Shown one piece after another: positions 1 to 10,674 of a DNA stretch of 17,924 bases. The stretch comes from JALZDI01 sp035557095 (lineage in GTDB: Bacteria > Actinomycetota > Actinomycetes > Propionibacteriales > Nocardioidaceae). The notes beneath the pieces were generated by a model. It was not told the DNA's origin. It was given only the letters and a program-made list of their open reading frames with translations, and searched no databases. The stretch is taken from positions 1-17,924 of the forward strand of contig DATMEB010000042.1 of the NCBI GenBank assembly GCA_035557095.1, in the 5' to 3' direction. Both the position numbers and the translations under genes were made by a program. Every line of letters begins with the position of its first letter. The stretch's first letter is position 1.

Positions 1-907
1 CGACTCCGGGCTGGGCAAGACCCACATGCTGCACGCGATCGGGCACTACGTCCGCAGTCTGTTCGCCGGCGCTCGGGTGCGCTACGTGTCCAGCGAGGAG
101 TTCACCAACGACTTCATCAACGCGATCCGCGACGACCGGGCCGCGTCGTTCCAGCGGCGCTACCGCGACGTCGACGTACTCCTCATCGACGACATCCAGT
201 TCCTCGAGGGCAAGATCCAGACCCAGGAGGAGTTCTTCCACACGTTCAACACGCTGCACAACGCCAACAAGCAGATCGTGATCACCTCCGACCGGCCGCC
301 CAAGCGGCTGGAGGCGCTGGAGAACCGGTTGCGCAACCGGTTCGAGTGGGGCCTGATCACCGACGTGCAGCCGCCCGACCTCGAGACCCGGATCGCGATC
401 CTGCGCAAGAAGGCCGCGACCGAGCGCCTCACCGCGCCCCCGGACGTGCTCGAGTTCATCGCCAGCAAGATCCAGACCAACATCCGTGAGCTCGAGGGTG
501 CGCTGATCCGGGTCACCGCGTTCGCCAGCCTCAACCGGCAGGACGTCGACCTCACCCTCGCCGAGATCGTGCTCAAGGACCTCATCCCCGAGGGCGGCGA
601 GCCGGAGATCACCGCCGCGGTGATCATCGCGCAGACGTCGGCGTACTTCGGGCTGTCCATCGACGACCTGTGCGGAGCCAGCCGCAGCCGCCTGCTGGTG
701 ACCGCGCGGCAGATCGCGATGTACCTCTGCCGAGAGCTGACCGAATTGTCGCTGCCCAAGATCGGCCAGCAGTTCGGCGGCCGCGACCACACCACGGTGA
801 TGCACGCCGACCGCAAGATCCGCCAGCTGATGGCCGAGCGCCGCAGCGTCTACAACCAGGTCACCGAGCTGACCAACCGGATCAAGCAGCAGGCCCGCCA
901 GCCGTGA
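1..907 (+). CDS. dnaA: Chromosomal replication initiator DnaA (3' part, 5' end outside window)
   Basis: DnaA is the AAA+ ATPase that binds DnaA boxes at oriC and melts the origin. The window opens inside the gene: reading from base 2 gives DSGLGKTHMLHAIGHY, the Walker A loop, so domains I-II and the start codon lie upstream. Next come Walker B (VDVLLIDDIQFLEGK), sensor 1 (IVITSDRPP), the arginine-finger box (LRNRFEWGL) and sensor 2 (NIRELEGAL). The domain IV DNA-binding signature (GRDHTTVMHADRKIR) is followed by a TGA at 905-907. About 300 residues are present and look intact. The DnaA-box region directly downstream is where the protein would act. The assignment is certain; only the N-terminus is missing. 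Confidence 0.98.
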   Translation, partial: DSGLGKTHMLHAIGHYVRSLFAGARVRYVSSEEFTNDFINAIRDDRAASFQRRYRDVDVLLIDDIQFLEGKIQTQEEFFHTFNTLHNANKQIVITSDRPPKRLEALENRLRNRFEWGLITDVQPPDLETRIAILRKKAATERLTAPPDVLEFIASKIQTNIRELEGALIRVTAFASLNRQDVDLTLAEIVLKDLIPEGGEPEITAAVIIAQTSAYFGLSIDDLCGASRSRLLVTARQIAMYLCRELTELSLPKIGQQFGGRDHTTVMHADRKIRQLMAERRSVYNQVTELTNRIKQQARQP

Positions 908-975
908 CCCTCCGTCGGCACGTGCCGCCGGGGATTACAACGGCGTCACCTTCTCCCACACCCTGGGGATACAGC

Positions 976-992
976 TGTGGATGTGTGGATCG
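976..992 (-). promoter_or_regulatory. Pair of adjacent degenerate DnaA boxes
   Basis: TGTGGATGT (976-984) and TGTGGATCG (984-992) both keep the TGTGGAT core in one orientation and share a single base. Each has two mismatches to the consensus. Closely packed weak sites like these are typical of DnaA oligomerisation arrays at origins. Confidence 0.5.
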
Positions 993-1007
993 GGCAGGTG
1001 GACGCCC

Positions 1008-1016
1008 TGTGGATAA
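1008..1016 (-). promoter_or_regulatory. Perfect DnaA box (TTATCCACA)
   Basis: The plus strand reads TGTGGATAA, the exact reverse complement of the consensus DnaA box. It lies about 100 bp after dnaA and is the only perfect nine-base match I found in the intergenic region. Confidence 0.85.
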
Positions 1017-1216
1017 CTCCCGGTACTCGTGCACAGCCCCGCCCGCCGTCCACCGCGCGGGCCCTCCGGCCGACGCGGCCTCCACAGCCGATGTGTACGG
1101 CGAAACCGCCGCTGACCTGCACGAATACCGGCTGTCCCCAATGTCCACGGACGCTATGCATCCTGCTGGACCTACCTACACTCTCCATCCCGTCAACTTC
1201 TCCCCATCCCGACCCC

Positions 1217-1225
1217 TGGGGATAA
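1217..1225 (-). promoter_or_regulatory. DnaA box with one mismatch (TTATCCCCA)
   Basis: The plus strand reads TGGGGATAA. It differs from the consensus only by C for A at the seventh position, and it has the same orientation as the perfect box at 1008-1016. Confidence 0.55.
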
Positions 1226-1438
1226 GCCCGAAAGCGGAACGTGAGCCAGGTCACCCTGCACCTACCCGCCGCTATCAGGTGTTTACTCTCGGCAACGAAA
1301 TAACCACGTGTGCCCATGCTCTACGCGCAGCGACGGCCACGTGGCAGGATTCAGTCCACACCAGGGGGAACACGCAGGCACCGGTTTCGTCGTGCACTCC
1401 GCCGACCCCATTCGCAAACGAGCAGGAGGCCGTCACTC

Positions 1439-2581
1439 GTGAAGTTCCGCGTTGAGCGCGACGTGCTCGCCGAGGCAGTCGCCTGGGCCGCGCACAGCCT
1501 TCCCGTGCGACCCAGCGTCCCGGTGCTGGCCGGGCTGCTGATCGAGACCTCCGACGAGGGGCTGGTGCTGTCCGGCTTCGACTACGAGACCTCGGCCCGG
1601 GTCACGGTGCCGGCCGAGGTGGCCGACGAGGGCCGCGCGCTGGTCTCCGGCCGGCTGCTCGCCGACATCTGCCGCAGCCTCCCCGCGAAGCCGGTCGAGA
1701 TGTCCACCGACGGGGCCAAGGTGTCGCTCACGTGCGGTAGTGCCCGGTTCAGCCTGCAGACGCTGCCGGTCGACGACTACCCGACGCTGCCGGAGATGCC
1801 GACCGCGTCCGGGACGGTCTCGGGCAGCGCGTTCGCCGCCGCGGTCAGCCAGGCCGTGACCGCAGCAGGTCGCGACGACATGCTCCCGGTGCTCACCGGC
1901 GTACGCCTGGAGATCGACGGGTCCTCGATCGCGCTGATGGCCACCGACCGCTACCGGCTGAGCCTGCGCGAGCTGGAGTGGAACCCCGGCCAGCCCGACG
2001 TCACCGCCACCGCGCTGGTGCCGGCCCGGGTGCTCGCCGACACCGCCAAGGCGCTCAACGCCGGGTCCGACGTCACCGTCGCGCTGGCCTCGAGCGGCGC
2101 CGGCGAGGGCATCATCGGCTTCGAGGGGCTGACCGCGGGCGGCAGCCGGCGTACCACCACCCGGCTGCTCGACGGCGAGTTCCCCAAGGTGCGCTCGCTG
2201 TTCCCGAGCGAGTCGACCACGGTGGCCTGGGTGCACACCGCCGCGCTGGTCGAGTCGGTCAAGCGCGTCTCGCTGGTCGCCGAGCGCAACACCCCGGTCC
2301 GGCTCAGCTTCTCCGACGGCATGGTCACGCTGGAGGCGGGCAGCGGCGACGAGGCGCAGGCCTCCGAGTCGTTGGAGGCCACGGTCGACGGCGACGACAT
2401 CTCGATCGGCTTCAACCCCGGCTACCTGCTCGACGGCCTCGGCGCGATCGACGCGCCGGTCGCGCACCTGGCGTTCACCCAGGCGACCCGCCCGGCCGCG
2501 CTCGCGGGTGCCCCCGACCTGCAGGGAGAGCCAGACCTCGACTTCCGCTACCTGCTGATGCCGGTGCGGCTGCAAGGCTGA
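1439..2581 (+). CDS. dnaN: DNA polymerase III beta sliding clamp
   Basis: The ring-shaped clamp tethers the replicative polymerase to DNA. The GTG at 1439 is the chosen start: it gives the typical actinobacterial N-terminus MKFRVERDVLAEAVAWAAHS and has AGGAGG at 1424-1429, nine bases upstream. The frame is open further upstream (ATG at 1310), but that extension runs through oriC and lacks the family N-terminus. The 380-residue length fits a three-domain clamp. Family wording is seen in SVPVLAGLLIE, the domain 2 stretch DDMLPVLTGVRLEIDG and ATDRYRLSLRELEW, and the C-terminal DFRYLLMPVRL that closes the protein. It follows oriC and precedes gnd by 65 bp. Confidence 0.98.
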   Translation: MKFRVERDVLAEAVAWAAHSLPVRPSVPVLAGLLIETSDEGLVLSGFDYETSARVTVPAEVADEGRALVSGRLLADICRSLPAKPVEMSTDGAKVSLTCGSARFSLQTLPVDDYPTLPEMPTASGTVSGSAFAAAVSQAVTAAGRDDMLPVLTGVRLEIDGSSIALMATDRYRLSLRELEWNPGQPDVTATALVPARVLADTAKALNAGSDVTVALASSGAGEGIIGFEGLTAGGSRRTTTRLLDGEFPKVRSLFPSESTTVAWVHTAALVESVKRVSLVAERNTPVRLSFSDGMVTLEAGSGDEAQASESLEATVDGDDISIGFNPGYLLDGLGAIDAPVAHLAFTQATRPAALAGAPDLQGEPDLDFRYLLMPVRLQG

Positions 2582-2646
2582 GTCGTCCGGCCCAGCGGCC
2601 GGCCACGGCGCACGACGACCGTCGAACCCTCGGGGAGGAACGCAAC

Positions 2647-3540
2647 ATGGACATCGGTCTGGTCGGACTGGGCAAGATGGGCGGCAACATGCGCGAGCGG
2701 CTGCGCCGCGCGGGGCACACGGTCGTCGGTTTCGACCGCGACCAGGAGGTCAGCGACGCCGCCTCGCTCGAGGAGATGGTCAAGCGGCTGCCCACACCGC
2801 GCGTGGTGTGGGTGATGGTCCCGTCGGGCGCCCCGACCAGCGACACGATCAGCACGCTCGGCAACCTGCTCGAGCGCGGTGACGTGGTGGTCGACGGCGG
2901 CAACTCCCGGTGGACCGACGACGTGGTGCACGCCGAGATGCTCGCCGAGAACGGCGTCGGCTACGTCGACTGCGGCGTGTCCGGCGGCGTCTGGGGGCTG
3001 GAGAACGGCTACGCGCTGATGTGCGGCGGCGACCCCGCCGACGTGGCCAAGGTGCAGCCGGCGTTCGACGCGCTCAAGCCGCCGGGCGAGTTCGGCTTCG
3101 TGCACGCCGGCAAGGTGGGTGCCGGCCACTTCGCCAAGATGGTGCACAACGGCATCGAGTACGCCGTGATGCAGGCATACGCCGAGGGCTGGGAGCTGCT
3201 CGAGGCCGCGCACGAGGTCGACAACGTCACCGAGGTGCTGCGCTCCTGGCGCGAGGGCACCGTGATCCGGTCGTGGCTGCTCGACCTGCTGGTGGCGGCC
3301 CTCGACGAGGACAACCACCTGGACGCGATCGCCGGCTATGCCGTGGACTCCGGCGAGGGCCGGTGGACCGTCGAGGCGGCGATCCAGCACGCCGTCCCAG
3401 CACCCGCGATCGCGTCGGCCCTGTTCGCCCGGTTCGCCTCCCGGCAGGACGACTCGAAGGCGATGAAGGCCGTCGCGGCGATGCGCAACCAGTTCGGCGG
3501 GCACGCGGTCAAGGCCGAGCCGCCGCAGCCGACCTCCTGA
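2647..3540 (+). CDS. gnd: 6-phosphogluconate dehydrogenase, decarboxylating, short type
   Basis: The enzyme oxidises and decarboxylates 6-phosphogluconate to ribulose 5-phosphate in the cytoplasmic pentose phosphate pathway. The N-terminal Rossmann motif is GLGKMG (residues 7-12). DGGNSRW and VSGGVWGLENGYALMCGG form the substrate region, and GHFAKMVHNGIEY carries the catalytic lysine (K164) and the following asparagine (N168). At 297 residues it belongs to the short class rather than the roughly 470-residue class; many short-class members prefer NAD, so NAD use here is inferred. GGGGAGG lies eight to nine bases before the ATG. Sitting between dnaN and recF is the usual actinobacterial position and implies co-transcription, not a replication role. 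Confidence 0.95.
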   Translation: MDIGLVGLGKMGGNMRERLRRAGHTVVGFDRDQEVSDAASLEEMVKRLPTPRVVWVMVPSGAPTSDTISTLGNLLERGDVVVDGGNSRWTDDVVHAEMLAENGVGYVDCGVSGGVWGLENGYALMCGGDPADVAKVQPAFDALKPPGEFGFVHAGKVGAGHFAKMVHNGIEYAVMQAYAEGWELLEAAHEVDNVTEVLRSWREGTVIRSWLLDLLVAALDEDNHLDAIAGYAVDSGEGRWTVEAAIQHAVPAPAIASALFARFASRQDDSKAMKAVAAMRNQFGGHAVKAEPPQPTS

Positions 3541-3556
3541 GGTCCGGTCGGTCGCG

Positions 3557-4714
3557 TTGCACGTCTCGCACCTGTCGTTGCTCGACTTCCGCTCCTACAC
3601 CTCGGCGGAGGTGACGCTGGAGCCGGGCGTCACCGCGTTCATCGGTCCCAACGGGCAGGGCAAGACCAACCTGGTGGAGGCGATCGACTACGTCGCGACG
3701 CTGAGCTCGCACCGGGTCGCCGGCGACCAGCCGCTGGTACGGATGGGCGCCGAACGCGCGATCGTGCGGGTCGCGGCCGTGCGCGACGACCGGCAGGCGC
3801 TGGCCGAGATCGAGATCACCCCCGGCAAGGCCAATCGGGCGCGGCTCAACCGTTCACCGCTTCCGCGCACCCGCGAGCTGCTCGGCCTGGTGCGCACCGT
3901 GCTGTTCTCGCCCGACGACCAGTCGCTGGTCAAGGGCGACCCGTCGGAGCGCCGACGGTTCCTCGACGAGCTGCTGGTGGCACGAGCGCCCCGCTACGCC
4001 GCCGTACGCCAGGACTACGACCGGGTCCTCAAGCAGCGCAACACCCTGCTGAAGTCGGCCGGCGCCGCACGGCGCTCCGGCGGTGGCTCGGGCCAGCTGC
4101 GCACACTGGAGGCGTGGGACGAGCACCTCGCGCGGACCGGTTCGGAGCTGCTCGCCGGCAGGCTGGCCCTGGTGGAGTCGCTGCGACCGCACGTGGCCAA
4201 GGCCTACGCCGAGGTCGCGCAGGGCTCGGCATCGCAGTCGGCGGGGTCAGGACGCACCGAGGCCACGCTGGCGTACAAGCCCTCGTTCGAGCTGCCCGCC
4301 GACGGGTCGAGCCGCGAGGTCCTGGCAGCCGCCCTGAGTGCGGAGGTGTCGGCCCGGCGCAACGACGAGCTCGACCGGGGTGTGTCGCTGGTCGGCCCGC
4401 ACCGCGACGACCTCGTGCTCTCGATCGGGCCGCTGCCGGCCAAGGGCTACGCAAGCCAGGGCGAGTCGTGGTCGTTCGCGCTGGCGCTGCGGCTGGCGTC
4501 GTTCGACCTGCTGCGCGCCGACGGCGACGACCCGGTGCTGATCCTCGACGACGTGTTCTCCGAGCTCGACAGCGACCGGCGTGCCCGGCTGGCCGAGCTG
4601 GTCGCCGGCGCCGAACAGGTCCTGGTCACCGCGGCCGTGGCCGACGACGTGCCCGAGGTGCTCACCGGCGCCCGCTTCGACGTGCTGGAGGGTGGTGTCC
4701 AGCGTGTCCGATGA
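3557..4714 (+). CDS. recF: DNA replication and repair protein RecF
   Basis: RecF is an SMC-like ATPase that helps load RecA at gapped DNA during recombinational repair. Walker A is GPNGQGKT (residues 30-37). The ABC signature region is ASQGESWSF (from residue 299), and Walker B is VLILDDVFSELD with D331 and D332. The length of 385 residues is normal. The start is TTG at 3557, giving the family N-terminus MHVSHLSLLDFRSY. Only a weak GAGGT lies upstream (3539-3543), overlapping the gnd stop, so translation may depend on coupling with gnd 16 bp earlier. The 3' end overlaps the next gene by 11 bases. Confidence 0.96.
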   Translation: MHVSHLSLLDFRSYTSAEVTLEPGVTAFIGPNGQGKTNLVEAIDYVATLSSHRVAGDQPLVRMGAERAIVRVAAVRDDRQALAEIEITPGKANRARLNRSPLPRTRELLGLVRTVLFSPDDQSLVKGDPSERRRFLDELLVARAPRYAAVRQDYDRVLKQRNTLLKSAGAARRSGGGSGQLRTLEAWDEHLARTGSELLAGRLALVESLRPHVAKAYAEVAQGSASQSAGSGRTEATLAYKPSFELPADGSSREVLAAALSAEVSARRNDELDRGVSLVGPHRDDLVLSIGPLPAKGYASQGESWSFALALRLASFDLLRADGDDPVLILDDVFSELDSDRRARLAELVAGAEQVLVTAAVADDVPEVLTGARFDVLEGGVQRVR

Positions 4715-5330
4715 GACGTCGGCCGACCGTCCCGGCGGCGGGTCGCGGGAGCGGGCCGGCAAGGACTCCGCCAGTCATGACCCGGCCGGCAAGGACTCCG
4801 CCGGTCACGACCCGTCGGGCCTCGACCTTGCGCGCAGCATCGCCCGCGCGATGGGGCGAACTCCCCGCGCCGATGAGTCACGTTCCGACCGGCGGCGCCG
4901 CGACACCGGACCGCTGGCGCGGCGCCGGCGCCGGGCCACCGAGGCCCAGAGCTCGGGCGCGCGTCCCGACGACCGCGACCCGCAGACGCTGGACGCCACG
5001 ATCGGGCGGCTGGTGGCCGAGCACGGTTGGGGCACCGACGTGGCCGTGCACGGGGTGTTCTCCCGGTGGGACACGATCGTCGGCCGCGAGGTCGCCGAGC
5101 ACTGCCATCCGGAGCGGTTCGCCGACTCCCGGCTGACCGTGCGGGCCGACTCGACGGCATGGGCCACGCAGGTGCGGCTGCTGGCCCCGACCGTCGTACG
5201 CCGGCTCAACGAGGAGCTCGGCGACGGCACGGTGACCGCGATCGACGTCCAGGGTCCGTCGGTCCCGAGCTGGTCGAAGGGATTCCGCGCGGTGCGCGAC
5301 GGTCGCGGGCCCCGCGACACCTACGGCTGA
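4704..5330 (+). CDS. DUF721 / DciA-family protein
   Basis: The C-terminal half (about residues 85-195) has the DUF721 pattern: LDATIGRLVAEHGW, FSRWDTIVGREVAEHCHPER, LTVRADSTAWATQVRLLAP and the closing GPSVPSWSKGFRAV. DciA homologues in many bacteria help load or act with the replicative helicase DnaB. The N-terminal 80 residues are charged and low-complexity, and contain a tandem repeat (AGKDSASHDP then AGKDSAGHDP). The GTG start at 4704 gives MSDETSADRP, lies inside the recF end (11-base overlap) and has GGAGGG at 4687-4692. The position between recF and gyrB is standard in actinobacteria. The family call is firm; helicase loading in this organism is inferred. Confidence 0.87.
   Translation: MSDETSADRPGGGSRERAGKDSASHDPAGKDSAGHDPSGLDLARSIARAMGRTPRADESRSDRRRRDTGPLARRRRRATEAQSSGARPDDRDPQTLDATIGRLVAEHGWGTDVAVHGVFSRWDTIVGREVAEHCHPERFADSRLTVRADSTAWATQVRLLAPTVVRRLNEELGDGTVTAIDVQGPSVPSWSKGFRAVRDGRGPRDTYG
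4754..4813 (+). repeat. Two-copy 30-bp tandem repeat in the DUF721 gene
   Basis: Positions 4754-4783 and 4784-4813 are adjacent 30-bp copies differing at two bases (CCAGTCATGA versus CCGGTCACGA). Both begin GGCCGGCAAGGACTCCGCC. The copy is in frame and adds ten residues to the disordered N-terminal region. Confidence 0.9.
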
Positions 5331-5682
5331 CCGGCGCATCGGCCGGCGCCACCCACGCCCCGCCGGACCGGGTTGAGGCCACGCCGGCGAGGGTATGAGC
5401 AGGGAGCCCGAGACAGCCGTCCGTGGACCTCACCGCAACCGGGTCCACGGTCGGTCTCGCGGCCGCTTCCGCACCGCGGCGAGCACGCCGCGTCGTTCGC
5501 CGTCCGGTCGACTCGACAGAAGCCCGTCAGGGCCTCTCGGCGGCCACCTTCGCGTATGGGGACCCTCAGCGGCTCGGGCTAGGCGCCCTGGAGCGGCGTT
5601 GCGAGCCTGATGCGGCCGCTCTGGCCTTGCTGCGGGGCATATCTGAGGACGTGGCGGCTCGTATGCGGCCCGTCAACCGGTA

Positions 5683-5688
5683 TAGTGG
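5683..5688 (+). promoter_or_regulatory. Probable -10 element of the gyrB-gyrA promoter (TATAGT)
   Basis: TATAGT matches five of six bases of TATAAT, preceded by GG, in otherwise GC-rich DNA. The expected -35 position (about 5660-5665, CTCGTA) does not resemble TTGACA, which is common in actinobacterial housekeeping promoters. A start near 5695 would give a leader of about 85 bases. Confidence 0.45.
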
Positions 5689-5735
5689 GATTCGTTGATT
5701 GACCGCTCCCGCTTGCCAGGCGAACCGCCCGCGGA

Positions 5736-5754
5736 CGGGGTCCAGCGGACCCCG
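5736..5754 (+). promoter_or_regulatory. Perfect hairpin in the gyrB leader
   Basis: CGGGGTCC and GGACCCCG pair perfectly (8 bp) around the three-base loop AGC. It ends 11 bases before the gyrB GAGGAG ribosome site. There is no following T-run, so it is not a canonical terminator. It could be an RNA stem affecting gyrB translation or mRNA stability, or a protein-binding inverted repeat. Confidence 0.45.
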
Positions 5755-5780
5755 AGCATATTGGTGAGGAGCGGTTTCGT

Positions 5781-7913
5781 GTGTCATCGGGTCACCTGGA
5801 GGTCCCACGCGTGACGGTTCCGGAGAATTCTGGACAGACCGACCCAACCTCGACAGGAGTACCCGCCCCCAGGGATCTCGATCCCGGTGACTCGCAGATC
5901 GCCTACGACGCCAGCGCCATCCAGGTGCTCGAGGGCCTCGATGCGGTTCGCAAGCGCCCCGGCATGTACATCGGCTCGACCGGCGAGCGTGGCCTGCATC
6001 ACCTCGTCTACGAGGTCGTCGACAACTCCGTCGACGAGGCGCTGGCCGGCCACTGCGACCGGATCACGATCACGCTGCAGGCCGACGGCGGCGTCAGGGT
6101 CGAGGACGACGGCCGCGGCATCCCGGTCGACATGCACCAGGGCGAGCAGGTCCCGGCCGTCACAGTGGTGATGACCGTGCTGCACGCCGGTGGCAAGTTC
6201 GGCGGTGGCGGTTACAAGGTCTCCGGCGGTCTGCACGGCGTAGGTGTCTCCGTCGTCAACGCGCTCTCCTCGCGGCTGCACGTCGACATCAGGCGCGACG
6301 GCTACCGCTGGACCCAGTGGTTCTCCAACGGGGTCCCCGACGGGCCGCTGGAGAAGCACGAGGCCACCGACGAGACCGGCACCACGACGACGTTCTGGGC
6401 CAGCGAGGACGTCTTCGAGACCACCAACTACTCCTTCGAGACGCTGACCTCGCGGTTCCGCGAGATGGCGTTCCTCAACAAGGGCCTCGAGATCGTCGTG
6501 CGCGACGAGCGCAGCCGCGCCGAGGAGATCGGCGACGCGGTGGATGACGCGACCGCGCCGGCCGGGGCCGACGGCAAGATCGACAGTGTCACCGAGTCGG
6601 CCGAGGGCGGCATCGAGCGGACGTTCAAGTACGACGGCGGGCTGATCGACTACGTCGAGCACCTCAACCGGTCCAAGGACCCGGTGCACCGCAGCGTGAT
6701 CTCGTTCGAGACCGAGAACATCGACTCCGGACTCAGCCTCGAGATCGCCATGCAGTGGAACCTCAGCTTCACCGAGTCGGTGCACACGTTCGCCAACACG
6801 ATCAACACCCACGAGGGCGGCACCCACGAGGAGGGCTTCCGCTCCGCACTCACCACCCTGGTCAACGGCTGGGGCGAGGAGTGGGGACTGATCAAGAAGC
6901 GCGAGGACCGCCTCTCCGGCGACGACGTGCGCGAGGGCCTGACCGCGATCATCTCCGTCAAGCTCGCCGAGCCCCAGTTCGAGGGTCAGACCAAGACCAA
7001 GCTCGGCAACACCGAGGCGAAGTCGTTCGTGCAGCGGGTGGTCAACGAGCGGCTCGGCGACTGGTTCGAGCAGAACCCGCAGGAGGGTCGCGACATCGTC
7101 CGCAAGGGCATCGCCGCGGCGACCGCGCGCGTGGCCGCCCGCAAGGCGCGCGACCTGGCCCGCAACCGCAAGGGTCTGCTCGGTGGCGGTGGGCTGCCCG
7201 GCAAGCTGGCCGACTGCCAGTCGACCAACCCCGAGGAGTGCGAGGTCTTCGTCGTCGAGGGCGACTCCGCGGGCGGCTCGGCCAAGGGTGGTCGCGACCC
7301 GCGGATCCAGGCGATCCTCCCGATCCGCGGCAAGATCCTCAACGTCGAGAAGGCCCGCATCGACCGCGTGCTCGCCAACACCGAGGTGCAGGCGATCATC
7401 TCCGCGCTCGGCACCGGCATCCAGGAAGACTTCGACATCGACAAGTGCCGCTATCACAAGATCGTGATGATGGCCGACGCCGATGTCGACGGACACCACA
7501 TCCGCACGCTGCTGCTGACGCTGCTGTTCCGGTTCATGCGCCCGCTGATCGAGGCCGGTTACGTCTACCTCGCGCAGCCGCCGCTGTACCGCCTGCGCTG
7601 GGGCGGCAGCCACGAGCACGAGTTCGCCTACTCCGACCGCGAGCGCGACGTACTCATCGCCGCGGGCCGGGAGGCCGGCAAGAAGCTGCCGAAGGACAAC
7701 GCCGTGCAGCGCTACAAGGGCCTCGGCGAGATGAACGCCGAGGAGCTGTGGGACACCACGATGGACCCCGACCACCGGCTGCTGCTGCAGGTCACGCTCG
7801 ACGACGCCGCGCAGGCCGACGAGATGTTCTCGGTGCTGATGGGTGAGGACGTCGAGCAGCGGCGCTCGTTCATCCAGCGCAACGCCAAGGACGTCCGCTT
7901 CCTCGATATCTGA
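5781..7913 (+). CDS. gyrB: DNA gyrase subunit B
   Basis: GyrB supplies the ATPase and part of the cleavage core of gyrase, which introduces negative supercoils. The GHKL ATPase starts with LEGLDAVRKRPGMYIGST and VYEVVDNSVDEALAGHCD. The G-rich ATP lid is around GGKFGGGGYKVSGGLHGVG. The TOPRIM domain has EGDSAGG with E493 and DADVDG with D566 and D568. The C-terminus PLYRL through YKGLGEMNAEELWDTTMDP is complete. Length is 710 residues. The chosen start is GTG 5781 with GAGGAG nine bases upstream. A second GTG at 5811, with GGAGG at 5798-5802, would remove ten non-conserved residues and is also possible. gyrA follows after 34 bp, so the two subunits are co-transcribed. Confidence 0.98.
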   Translation: MSSGHLEVPRVTVPENSGQTDPTSTGVPAPRDLDPGDSQIAYDASAIQVLEGLDAVRKRPGMYIGSTGERGLHHLVYEVVDNSVDEALAGHCDRITITLQADGGVRVEDDGRGIPVDMHQGEQVPAVTVVMTVLHAGGKFGGGGYKVSGGLHGVGVSVVNALSSRLHVDIRRDGYRWTQWFSNGVPDGPLEKHEATDETGTTTTFWASEDVFETTNYSFETLTSRFREMAFLNKGLEIVVRDERSRAEEIGDAVDDATAPAGADGKIDSVTESAEGGIERTFKYDGGLIDYVEHLNRSKDPVHRSVISFETENIDSGLSLEIAMQWNLSFTESVHTFANTINTHEGGTHEEGFRSALTTLVNGWGEEWGLIKKREDRLSGDDVREGLTAIISVKLAEPQFEGQTKTKLGNTEAKSFVQRVVNERLGDWFEQNPQEGRDIVRKGIAAATARVAARKARDLARNRKGLLGGGGLPGKLADCQSTNPEECEVFVVEGDSAGGSAKGGRDPRIQAILPIRGKILNVEKARIDRVLANTEVQAIISALGTGIQEDFDIDKCRYHKIVMMADADVDGHHIRTLLLTLLFRFMRPLIEAGYVYLAQPPLYRLRWGGSHEHEFAYSDRERDVLIAAGREAGKKLPKDNAVQRYKGLGEMNAEELWDTTMDPDHRLLLQVTLDDAAQADEMFSVLMGEDVEQRRSFIQRNAKDVRFLDI

Positions 7914-7947
7914 TCTCGACCTCCGTCCCGACACCGAAGGTTGACCC

Positions 7948-10666
<2,719 letters not shown>

Positions 10667-10674
<8 letters not shown>

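Larger units (their letters stand above)
908..1438. other. oriC: oriC: dnaA-dnaN intergenic region with DnaA boxes
   Basis: This 531-bp gap between dnaA and dnaN is the expected bacterial origin. It holds one perfect reverse-strand box (TTATCCACA, 1008-1016) and a one-mismatch box (TTATCCCCA, 1217-1225). Weaker two-mismatch sites lie at 964-972, 976-984, 984-992, 1141-1149 and 1352-1360. Sites at 976-984 and 984-992 are directly adjacent and share orientation with the perfect box. The stretch around 1281-1304 (GTTTACTCTCGGCAACGAAA and on) is AT-richer than its surroundings and could be an unwinding element or part of a dnaN promoter. No convincing protein-coding frame is present. The origin call rests on known synteny plus the visible boxes. 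Confidence 0.88.
5331..5780 (+). promoter_or_regulatory. 450-bp non-coding leader upstream of gyrB
   Basis: No convincing gene is visible here. Short frames exist, but they lack ribosome sites and are arginine/proline-rich shadows of GC-rich DNA. The 3' half has a good -10 hexamer (TATAGT, 5683-5688) and a perfect hairpin (5736-5754) between that hexamer and the gyrB start. The final part holds the gyrB ribosome site. The region probably contains the gyrB-gyrA promoter and a leader of about 85 bases. Confidence 0.6.

Noticed and set aside
1310..1438. Upstream extension of dnaN to an ATG at 1310
   Set aside because: It would translate oriC sequence. The GTG at 1439 has a strong ribosome site and the family N-terminus.
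5423..5698. 91-codon plus-strand frame before gyrB
   Set aside because: No ribosome site, no recognisable domain, and it covers the probable gyrB promoter hexamer.
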